From assembly GCA_020635725.1 (NCBI GenBank), contig JACJZF010000010.1:62001-126000 (forward strand): 64,000 nt of DNA, written 5' to 3'. Shown here piece after piece: positions 57,467 to 64,000 of this stretch; within the stretch, counting starts at the first letter, position 1; every line of letters starts with the position of its first letter. The position numbers were made by a program, and so were the translations under genes. The DNA is from Flavobacteriales bacterium (GTDB lineage: Bacteria > Bacteroidota > Bacteroidia > Flavobacteriales_F > PHOS-HE28). Below the pieces are notes generated by a model. That model searched no databases. It was given only the letters and a program-made list of their open reading frames with translations, and was not told the origin of the DNA.

Positions 57467-59617
57467 ATGCGACCACTCTTTACCCTCATCTCGTTCTTCG
57501 CCACGCTCACCCTTGCGGCCCAGCCTCCGAACGATGCCTGCGAAGGCGCGATCGACATCAGCTGCAACAGCGTTATCCAAGGCACCACCACCGATGCAAC
57601 GACCGATGCGGTGGATGCATGCGGCACCAGCATCACGGCGCCCGGCGCGTGGTTCCGGCTCGTAGGAAGCGGCCAGGAAGTGGTGGTGACCACCTGCCCG
57701 GACAACACGTACGACACCAAGCTCAACGTGTACGCTGGCGCATGCGATGGGCTGGTGTGCATCACCGGCAATGATGACATCGAGCAGGGCGTCTTCTGCT
57801 CCAGCGCCGGTTTCGTGGCGGAGGAGGGCATCACGTACTACATTCTCGTGCAGGGCTACGATGGCGCCACGGGCGATTTCGAGCTGAGCGTCACCTGCAC
57901 GGCCATCACCCAGGATCATTGCCAGGGCGCTCTTCCGATCGCCTGCGGCCAAACGGTGCAAGGCAGCACCGCCGATGCCACGGCAGATGAGGTTCCGGAA
58001 TGCGGCACTTCGATCACCGCGCCCGGTGTGTGGTACAGCTTCACCGGCAATGGAGGGCAGATGATCCTCTCGACCTGCCCGGACAACACGTTCGACACCA
58101 AGCTCAATGTGTACACCGGGCCCTGCAGCGCCCCGGTGTGCGTGGCTGGCAATGATGATAGCGTCCCGGGTGTGTATTGCTCCACGCTCGCCTTCACATC
58201 GACTCCGGGAACGGCGTATTTCGTGCTCGTGCAGGGCTATGATGGCGCGACAGGAACCTTCGATCTATCGTTGACCTGCCCGGATTGCGGCGCGCCCACC
58301 GACGTGATCATCACGGCGACGGATGCGACGGCCCAGGTGACGTGGAACTCGCCGAATGAATCGAGTTCCTTCCTTGTCGAGTACGGTCCGGTCGGATTCA
58401 CGCCGGGTACGGGCATGACCATCTCAGGCGCCACGGGCATCACCGGCCCTCCGGTGAACATCAACGGCCTTGCCCCCGGGACCGAATACGACGTGTACGT
58501 GAGCGAGGAGTGCCTTGAAGGAGGCGGACCAGCCGCGGGCCCCATCGGATTCACCACGCTCACCGAGCCCTTGGCGGAGAACGCGCAATGCTCGGGCGCG
58601 ATCACCATCGCTTGCGGCGGCAGCGTGGAAGGCGACACCGGCCTGGGCCTTCCGGCGGCCGGCCCGACCTGCGGCGCGGCGAACATCACCAGCACCGGTC
58701 TCTGGTACACCTTCATCGGCACCGGTGAGGATGCCACGTTGAGCACCTGCGGGGCCAGCGGCTACGACACCAAGATCAGCGTGTTCTCGGGCGCATGCGA
58801 CGCGCTGCTCTGCGAAGCCGGAAGCGATGATGGCCCGAATTGCCCGGGCAATACCAGCAGCCTGACCATGCATACCACCGGAGGCACCACGTACCTCGTG
58901 CTCGTGCACGGCTACCAAGAGGACCAAGGGCACTTCACGTTGACGCTGGAATGCGCCGACCCCTGCGCGGCCGTGGACAATGACGATTGCTCGAATGCCT
59001 CCTTGCTGACCGTGCAGCCCGCCGGCGGCTGCGAGAGCAGCACGGGCACAACGGCCTGCGCCTTCGCCACGTCCGTGCCGAATCCGCCATGCGATGCCTG
59101 GGGCAACATCGTGGACACATGGTACGCGTTCAATACCGGCTGGGCGCAGAACCTCTCGTTGATCATTGAGCGCGGCACGGCCGAGTATGTCAACGCCGCG
59201 CTGTACACGGCCTGCGATGAACCCGCGTACATCGACTGCTGGACCGATGTGAATGGTCCGATCGCGCTGCAGGGAATAGCGCCGAACACCGAGCTGCTTG
59301 TGCGCGTATGGAACGGAGGCGGGGCCGGCGCAGGCACCTTCTCCATCTGCGTCGAAGGTGATTTCAACGTCGGCGTAGCAGAGGTGGCGCGCGCCAGCTT
59401 CCTGGCCAGCCCGGTGCCTGCTTCGGATGTGCTGACGCTGCGAGGTCTCGACGGCGTCGCCTCGATCACCCTGGTTGACGCCACGGGCCGCGTGGTGCGT
59501 TCGCTTTCCGTGAACAGCTCAAGGGCACTGACGTTTGGGGTGCAGGACCTGGCCGAGGGGCTCTACCTCGTCAACGGCGATGGACGACAGCTGGGGCGCG
59601 TGCTGATCCAGCACTGA
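57467..59617 (+). CDS. T9SS-secreted repeat protein with FN3 domain
   Basis: 716 aa from ATG 57467 (MRPLFTLISFFATLTLAAQ signal peptide). Three related ~125-residue beta domains: starting PPNDACEGAIDISCNSVIQG, then DHCQGALPIACGQTVQGSTAD, and, after an FN3 domain (~285-370, VTWNSPNESSSFLVEYGPVGF), a third starting NAQCSGAITIACGGSVEGD. Each has C-x8-12-C pairs and a TCPDNTYDTKLNVY/TCGASGYDTKISVF core. A fourth partial unit follows, then a T9SS sorting domain (LASPVPASDVLTLRGL ... AEGLYLVNGDG). Adhesin-like, function unknown. Confidence 0.82.
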   Translation: MRPLFTLISFFATLTLAAQPPNDACEGAIDISCNSVIQGTTTDATTDAVDACGTSITAPGAWFRLVGSGQEVVVTTCPDNTYDTKLNVYAGACDGLVCITGNDDIEQGVFCSSAGFVAEEGITYYILVQGYDGATGDFELSVTCTAITQDHCQGALPIACGQTVQGSTADATADEVPECGTSITAPGVWYSFTGNGGQMILSTCPDNTFDTKLNVYTGPCSAPVCVAGNDDSVPGVYCSTLAFTSTPGTAYFVLVQGYDGATGTFDLSLTCPDCGAPTDVIITATDATAQVTWNSPNESSSFLVEYGPVGFTPGTGMTISGATGITGPPVNINGLAPGTEYDVYVSEECLEGGGPAAGPIGFTTLTEPLAENAQCSGAITIACGGSVEGDTGLGLPAAGPTCGAANITSTGLWYTFIGTGEDATLSTCGASGYDTKISVFSGACDALLCEAGSDDGPNCPGNTSSLTMHTTGGTTYLVLVHGYQEDQGHFTLTLECADPCAAVDNDDCSNASLLTVQPAGGCESSTGTTACAFATSVPNPPCDAWGNIVDTWYAFNTGWAQNLSLIIERGTAEYVNAALYTACDEPAYIDCWTDVNGPIALQGIAPNTELLVRVWNGGGAGAGTFSICVEGDFNVGVAEVARASFLASPVPASDVLTLRGLDGVASITLVDATGRVVRSLSVNSSRALTFGVQDLAEGLYLVNGDGRQLGRVLIQH

Positions 59618-59666
59618 GCCGATCAGTCTTGATAAACGTGGGAAGCCGTGCTGGCCTCCCTCCTGC

Positions 59667-60008
59667 TCAGCATTTCCCGGACCCGAGCTGTTCAGCGTGC
59701 ATGTGGAGGAACTTCGCGCTCCCCTCGATCCCCGCGTCGTGCAGCAGGCGACGGGTGTACGAGATGGCATCGGCCTCCTCGGCGAAACTCACGTCGGAGA
59801 ACTTCAGCACCACCACGCCGGTCCACGTGCAATCGTATTCGAGGTTGGCATGCGAATCCTTCGCTACCGCAGCGGAGAGGCGCGCGTGGCCCTCGTTGCC
59901 CAGGCCTTGAACCTGCAGCACCACCTGCACATCATAGGCTTGCGCGAACAGGCTGGCCGCCATGGTGGATCCGAGCATGAAGAGCGCGAGTGTGATCGAC
60001 CGTAGCAT
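59667..60008 (-). CDS. hypothetical secreted protein (113 aa)
   Basis: ATG 60008; signal peptide MLRSITLALFMLGSTMAASLFAQ. Beta-alpha pattern DVQVVLQVQGLGNEGHARLSAAV, CTWTGVVVLKFSDVSFAEEADAISYTRRLLHDAGI resembles a small heavy-metal-associated/ferredoxin-like fold without the metal Cys pair. Convergent with the T9SS gene. Confidence 0.6.
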   Translation of the reverse strand: MLRSITLALFMLGSTMAASLFAQAYDVQVVLQVQGLGNEGHARLSAAVAKDSHANLEYDCTWTGVVVLKFSDVSFAEEADAISYTRRLLHDAGIEGSAKFLHMHAEQLGSGKC

Positions 60009-60064
60009 GGGAGTAGTGGGATGGATTGGTTCGACTAATTTCGACCGGTACCCGCGCACGGAGA

Positions 60065-60400
60065 ATGACGAACGACAGGCACGAGCAGCGCATCGGCTCA
60101 TGGAGGGAGTTCTATCCCTATTACCTGTCCGAGCATCAGCATCCCGTGAGCCGGGTGCTGCATTTCATCGGCACCGGGCTCATCGCGCTGTGGATCATTC
60201 TCGCGATCGCCATGCGCCAACCATGGTGGCTGATCCTCATACCCATCGGCGGTTATGGATTCGCCTGGGTGGGCCACTTCTTCTTCGAACGTAACAAGCC
60301 GGCCACGTTCCGGTATCCCGCATACAGCCTTGCCAGCGATTTCGTGCTCTTCTGGCAACTCCTCTCCGGCCGCGAGCGCTTCCGTCCGAAACGCCCCTGA
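60065..60400 (+). CDS. Mpo1-like (DUF962/YGL010w) family membrane protein
   Basis: 111 aa from ATG 60065; a TAATTTCGA element at 60036-60044 supports this start. Motifs FYPYYLSEHQHPVSRVLHFIGTGL and GYGFAWVGHFFFERNKPATFRYPAYSL contain the conserved His residues of yeast Mpo1, an iron-dependent dioxygenase that acts on 2-hydroxy fatty acids. Two membrane helices. A functional match is plausible; the fatty acid hydroxylase at 12983 is distant. 12 bp ahead of the next gene. Confidence 0.85.
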   Translation: MTNDRHEQRIGSWREFYPYYLSEHQHPVSRVLHFIGTGLIALWIILAIAMRQPWWLILIPIGGYGFAWVGHFFFERNKPATFRYPAYSLASDFVLFWQLLSGRERFRPKRP

Positions 60401-60412
60401 ACATACTTCGAC

Positions 60413-62008
60413 ATGCCCATTCGAATGACCCCCGACCAGCCGAGCGGCAACCAGCGCAATCGACCGAGCATGCCCAGCGGTGGCGGGCGCAGCGGCGGCG
60501 GCGGCATCGGCGGCGGCCTGCTGGGAGCGCTGCTCCCACTGCTCTTCCGCAATCCGAAGCTCCTGCTGATCGGCGCGGTGATCCTGGGCATCGTCTGGTT
60601 CATGGGCGGGCTCGATGGCTGCGGCGGCGCCATGAGCGATTCCGGCGGGCTGCTCGCGCAGCTCACGCGCGGCGCCACCCTGGATCCCGCTGAATACGAC
60701 AAGGCCGAGGTGTACGAGCCGCTCGCCGACAACGTGAAATCGCCGCTGCCTGAGCGGGCGAGCCTGGAGCGCTTCGCCCCCCCGCGCCGCAACCAGGGCC
60801 AGCAGGGCAGCTGCGTGGCCTGGGCCAGCGCATACGCGGCGCGCAGCATCATCCACAACCAAGCAGCGGAGAGCCAGAGCGCGGCCTTCAGCCCGAGCTT
60901 CATGTACAACCGCATCAAGATCGAGAACAGCGATTGCCAAGGGAGCTACATCCTGCGCGCCATGGATGACATGCTCAAGCGCGGCGCCGTGCCCTTCAGC
61001 CAGTTCGCTTACACCGACCAGAGCTGCAGCGCGCGGCCAGATGCGGAGACCGAGCGCGCGGCCGAACGATACCGGATCAAGGGATTCCAGCGCCTGAGCC
61101 GCAGTGACGACCCGAACAGCCCCGTGGACATGGTGGCCATGAAGCAATACCTCTCCCAAGGATCGCCGGTGGTCATCGGCATGATGGTGGGCGGCAGCTT
61201 CATGCAGGACATGATGGGCCGCGAGGTGTGGATCCCCACCCAGGCGGATACGCGGCTACAAGGTTTCGGCGGGCATGCCATGTGCGTGATCGGATACGAT
61301 GACTACAAGCTTGGCGGCGAGTCGGGCGGCGCCTTCCAGATCATGAACAGCTGGGGGCCCGAATGGGGCAAGAATGGAATCGCCTGGGTGCCCTATGACG
61401 CATTCGGCTACTTCGCCAAGGAGGCCTATGCCGTGTACCCCATGGGCGAGAACGCCGAGGAACGGACGGACCGCTATGACATCCGTTTCGGGCTGGCCGT
61501 GGTGGATGAGCAAGGGAAGCCCACCGGCGCGCACATCGCCTTGGAGCACCGGGGCGGCCGTGTGTTCCGCACGGCCGGGGCCATCCCCAAGGGCACGCGC
61601 TTCAAGATCGAGGTCACCAATAACCTGGAGTGCTACACCTACTTGTACGGACAGGAGGTCGATGGCAGCCCGTACGTGCTCTTCCCCTACACGCCGAAGC
61701 ACTCGCCCTACTGCGGCACCACGGGCATGCGGCAGTTCCCGCGCGATCAGAGCCTCACGGCCGATGATGCGGGCACCTTGGACGTGATGGCCATCCTGGT
61801 CTCCAACCAGCCCTTCGACTATCCCGACATCAACGAACGCATGAAGCGCTCAGGCCGATCCGGACTCAACGAAGCGTTGCCTGCGGTACTGGGCGAGGAA
61901 TTGCTGCCAGCGGCTGATGCGAGCTATACCAGCGGGGAGACTTTCGGAGCCGTGGCACCGGCTACTCGCAACGCCCTCGCCGTGATCCTTGAGATCGAGA
62001 AACGCTGA
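60413..62008 (+). CDS. membrane-anchored papain-family (C1) cysteine peptidase with DUF4384-like C-terminus
   Basis: 531 aa. Residues ~1-45 Gly/Ser/Asn-rich, one membrane helix at ~45-65 (NPKLLLIGAVILGIVWFMGG). Papain domain ~115-345: catalytic Cys in NQGQQGSCVAWASAYA, His in QGFGGHAMCVIGYDD, Asn in FQIMNSWGPEWGKNGIAW. ~355-480 resembles DUF4384 (GTRFKIEVTNNLECYTYLYGQEVDGSPYVLFPY). No propeptide inhibitor region. Bacterial C1 peptidases are uncommon; probably acts in the periplasm. Substrate unknown. Confidence 0.85.
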   Translation: MPIRMTPDQPSGNQRNRPSMPSGGGRSGGGGIGGGLLGALLPLLFRNPKLLLIGAVILGIVWFMGGLDGCGGAMSDSGGLLAQLTRGATLDPAEYDKAEVYEPLADNVKSPLPERASLERFAPPRRNQGQQGSCVAWASAYAARSIIHNQAAESQSAAFSPSFMYNRIKIENSDCQGSYILRAMDDMLKRGAVPFSQFAYTDQSCSARPDAETERAAERYRIKGFQRLSRSDDPNSPVDMVAMKQYLSQGSPVVIGMMVGGSFMQDMMGREVWIPTQADTRLQGFGGHAMCVIGYDDYKLGGESGGAFQIMNSWGPEWGKNGIAWVPYDAFGYFAKEAYAVYPMGENAEERTDRYDIRFGLAVVDEQGKPTGAHIALEHRGGRVFRTAGAIPKGTRFKIEVTNNLECYTYLYGQEVDGSPYVLFPYTPKHSPYCGTTGMRQFPRDQSLTADDAGTLDVMAILVSNQPFDYPDINERMKRSGRSGLNEALPAVLGEELLPAADASYTSGETFGAVAPATRNALAVILEIEKR

Positions 62009-62042
62009 TGCGATCACTCGCTCACAATACCATTCGTTCCGC

Positions 62043-62534
62043 ATGCGCCGATTCCTCCTCTTCCTGCTCCTGGCCTTCGCCATCGCCCAATTCGTTCGGC
62101 CTGATACCACTAACCCGACGCGCGACCCGGCGAACGACCTGATCGCGGTCACCCACCCCAGCGCCGAAGTGACCGCGCTGCTGCGCGCGGCCTGCTACGA
62201 TTGCCACAGCCATGAGACCCGATACCCGTGGTACGTGAGCATCACGCCGGTGAACTGGTGGATGCAGCACCATGTGGATGAGGGGCGGGAGGAATTCAAT
62301 ATGAGCGAATGGGGCGCGCGTAAAGCCAAATGGCAACGGCACAAGGCCGAGGAGTCGGTGGAGATGGTGAAGAAGAGAGAGATGCCGTTGGATTCGTACA
62401 CCTGGGGCCATCCGGAAGCGCGCCTCACCGATGCGCAACGCCAGGCGCTGGCGAGCTACTTCTCCGGTCTCGTATCGGCCTTGCCCGGCGGGAAAGATGA
62501 CAGGGCGGGATCGCGCGAGCACGAGGATCATTGA
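62043..62534 (+). CDS. haem-binding domain (haem_bd) protein
   Basis: 163 aa from ATG 62043 (MRRFLLFLLLAFAIAQFV signal/anchor); frame is open further upstream without support. The single c-type haem motif CYDCH in AACYDCHSHETRYPWYVSITPVNWWMQHHVDEGREEFNMSEW is the hallmark of the haem_bd family (PF14376) of small periplasmic cytochromes in Bacteroidota. EMPLDSYTWGHPEARLTDAQR ends the conserved part. Likely electron carrier or sensor. Confidence 0.9.
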   Translation: MRRFLLFLLLAFAIAQFVRPDTTNPTRDPANDLIAVTHPSAEVTALLRAACYDCHSHETRYPWYVSITPVNWWMQHHVDEGREEFNMSEWGARKAKWQRHKAEESVEMVKKREMPLDSYTWGHPEARLTDAQRQALASYFSGLVSALPGGKDDRAGSREHEDH

Positions 62535-62556
62535 TCGCGCGGAACCGCGGCGATCA
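62532..62556. terminator. bidirectional hairpin between convergent genes
   Basis: TGATCGC-GCGG-AA-CCGC-(G)-GCGATCA, an 11-bp stem with one bulge, between the convergent haem_bd and rimO genes. Confidence 0.55.
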
Positions 62557-63876
62557 CATGCCCCCGTCAACCGCCACCGCGCGCAGATCGTGCTCGTTGG
62601 CCTGGGTGATGCGCACTTGCGCGAAATCGCCCACACGCAGGTAGCCGTCCTTCATGGGTATGAGCACCTCGTTGTCCACCTCTGGTGAATCGAACTCGGT
62701 GCGGGCGATGTACGTGCCGCTCTCGGCCTTGTCCACCAGCACCCGATAGGTGCGGCCCACCTTGGCCTGATTCAATTCCAGGCTGATGCCACCTTGCAAT
62801 TCCATGATCTCCTGCGCACGTTGCTCTTTCACCTCGGGCGGCACATCATCCTCCATGGTGAAGGCATGCGTCTGCTCCTCATGACTGTATGTGAAGGCGC
62901 CGAGCCGATCGAAGCGCATGCGCTCGATCCAGCGCAGGTTATCCTCATGGTCGGCCTGTGATTCACCCGGAAAGCCGCTGATGAGCGTGGTTCGGATGGC
63001 GATACCGGGCACCTTCTCCCGGATGGTATCCACCAAGGCCTCGGTCTTCTCCTGGGTGATGCCGCGCCGCATGCGCGTGAGCACGGCCGTGCTGCCGTGC
63101 TGCAGCGGCATGTCCAGGTAGTTGCACACGTTGCTCCGCTCGCGCATCACGTCCAGGATGTCCATGGGGAATCCGGAGGGGAAGGCATAATGCAGCCGTA
63201 TCCATTCAATGCCCTCCACATCGCTGAGCTGGGCGACGAGCTCGCTCAGGTTGCGCTTCTTGTACAGGTCGAGGCCGTAGTAAGTGAGGTCCTGCGCGAT
63301 GAGGATCAGCTCCTTCACCCCTTGAGCCGCGAGCTGGCGCGCGTTGGCCACGAGCTGCTCCACCGGTGTGCTCACATGCTTGCCACGCATCAGCGGGATG
63401 GCACAGAAGGAGCACTTGCGGTCACAGCCCTCGCTGATCTTGAAGTAGGCGAAATGGTTCGGCGTGGTGAGCAGCCGCTCGCCCACGAGCTCATGCTTGT
63501 AATCGGCCTTCAGGGTCTTGAGCAACCGCGGGAGATCACGCGTGCCGAACCAGGCATCCACTTGTGGGATCCCTTCCTTGAGCTCGGGTGCATAGCGTTG
63601 GCTGAGGCAACCGGTCACGTACACCTTCTCCACCTCACCGCGCTCCTTGGCCCCGGCCCACGACAGGATCGTATCGATGCTCTCCTGCTTGGCATTCTCG
63701 ATGAAGCCGCAGGTATTGATCACCACCACGTTGTGGTCGGCCTGCTCAGCCTCGTGTTCCACGGCGATGCCATTGGCCTTGAGCTGCGCCATCATCACTT
63801 CGCTGTCGAAGGTGTTCTTCGAGCAGCCCAGGGTGATGACATTGACCTTGGTGCGCTTGAAGGTTCGGGCCTTCAT
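62554..63876 (-). CDS. rimO: ribosomal protein S12 (Asp88) methylthiotransferase RimO
   Basis: 440 aa from ATG 63876, preceded by an AAGCTTCGC element on the minus strand. Radical SAM enzyme that adds a methylthio group to S12. N-terminal UPF0004 domain with cluster Cys at TLGCSKN (Cys18), NTCGF and VTGCLSQRY; radical SAM motif CDRKCSFCAIP; C-terminal TRAM domain (LVDKAESGTYIARTEFDSPEVDNEVL). Full length. Upstream on the same strand lies the end of another gene at 63949. Confidence 0.96.
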   Translation of the reverse strand: MKARTFKRTKVNVITLGCSKNTFDSEVMMAQLKANGIAVEHEAEQADHNVVVINTCGFIENAKQESIDTILSWAGAKERGEVEKVYVTGCLSQRYAPELKEGIPQVDAWFGTRDLPRLLKTLKADYKHELVGERLLTTPNHFAYFKISEGCDRKCSFCAIPLMRGKHVSTPVEQLVANARQLAAQGVKELILIAQDLTYYGLDLYKKRNLSELVAQLSDVEGIEWIRLHYAFPSGFPMDILDVMRERSNVCNYLDMPLQHGSTAVLTRMRRGITQEKTEALVDTIREKVPGIAIRTTLISGFPGESQADHEDNLRWIERMRFDRLGAFTYSHEEQTHAFTMEDDVPPEVKEQRAQEIMELQGGISLELNQAKVGRTYRVLVDKAESGTYIARTEFDSPEVDNEVLIPMKDGYLRVGDFAQVRITQANEHDLRAVAVDGGM

Positions 63877-63948
63877 GGCCGCGAAGCTTGGAGCGCGGCA
63901 TTCCAACGTCCCGCTACGCGCGTTGCTGGACGTCCAGATTCCATTGAA

Positions 63949-64000
63949 TCAATTGAAGGTCCCGGCGAACCACTTCTGGAAGGAGGCACCCATGATCGGA
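63949..64000 (-). CDS. 3' end of a gene continuing beyond the window
   Basis: The last 16 codons and TGA stop of a minus-strand frame cut by the window edge, reading PIMGASFQKWFAGTFN. Lies 72 bp upstream of rimO. Too short to identify; the reading frame is inferred from its being open to the window edge. In some Bacteroidota ftsY precedes rimO, but this C-terminus does not look like FtsY. Confidence 0.35.
   Translation of the reverse strand, partial: PIMGASFQKWFAGTFN

Noticed and set aside
1..64000. CRISPR arrays, insertion sequences, integrase or phage genes
   Set aside because: No regularly spaced direct repeats, transposase, integrase or phage structural motifs were seen; the S74 domain protein is a T9SS-exported host protein, not a phage tail.

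Overview
The window is GC-rich bacterial DNA from a member of the Bacteroidota, most likely an uncultured high-GC Flavobacteriales-type lineage. The evidence is direct: several secreted proteins end in type IX secretion (T9SS) type-A sorting domains; DUF4421, DUF3078, DUF6787, SiaC/DUF1987 and haem_bd families occur; start codons lack Shine-Dalgarno sequences; and a recurrent TAnnTTYG element, a variant of the Bacteroidota -7 box, sits just upstream of many starts. The assignment rests on protein families only; no rRNA is present. One tRNA gene (Val-GAC, minus strand) was found. No CRISPR array, insertion sequence, prophage or replication origin was recognised.

Layout. 0-10 kb: the 3' part of an M23 peptidase, a YiiX-like cysteine hydrolase, a GDPD lipoprotein, a GT2 glycosyltransferase, a Spy-like protein, an envelope pair (DUF4421 and a POTRA-type barrel), SmpB and a GT39-like membrane glycosyltransferase. 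10-18 kb: DUF3078 barrel, an overlapping ECF sigma / 71-aa protein / MscS operon, tRNA-Val, a fatty acid hydroxylase, an S1/P1-type zinc enzyme overlapping ComB, GcvT, and a GT4 glycosyltransferase followed by a 7-bp-periodic repeat. 18-21.5 kb: two T9SS-exported proteins, one with an S74 chaperone domain. 21.4-26 kb: a gene-poor accessory patch that contains a probable gene remnant and an acquired small gene bounded by a duplicated 3' end of the neighbouring sugar epimerase, then the epimerase and a CapD/FlaA1-type dehydratase. 26-33.6 kb: MnmH/SelU and SelD (2-selenouridine tRNA modification), an AT-hook protein, UspA, a soluble PQQ-type sugar dehydrogenase, a PAP2 phosphatase and a beta-propeller protein.

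33.6-41.1 kb: two tandem paralogous exoproteins of about 1230 aa (sugar-dehydrogenase propeller, PKD domains, PA14-like domain, and a C-terminal tail with two dockerin-like repeats). 41-54.6 kb: radical SAM protein, TolB-like lipoprotein, a lone Vsr endonuclease, two proteins sharing an unrecognised C-terminal module, a TPR/hypothetical secreted cluster, two SiaC paralogues, Hsp20, DUF1883, tandem UspA, a coiled-coil lipoprotein, a DECR-type reductase, an NG-repeat protein and a CPBP protease. 54.6-64 kb: two more T9SS proteins, nitroreductase, an outer-membrane barrel, a Mpo1-like protein, a papain-family peptidase, a haem-binding protein, RimO, and the last codons of another gene.

Most of this is ordinary chromosomal backbone. 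The points most worth a second look are the repeat-bounded acquired gene beside the epimerase, the dockerin-like tails of the two giant exoproteins, the module shared by two otherwise unrelated envelope proteins, the two 7-bp-periodic intergenic repeats, and the promoter element that often abuts the start codon and suggests leaderless mRNAs.
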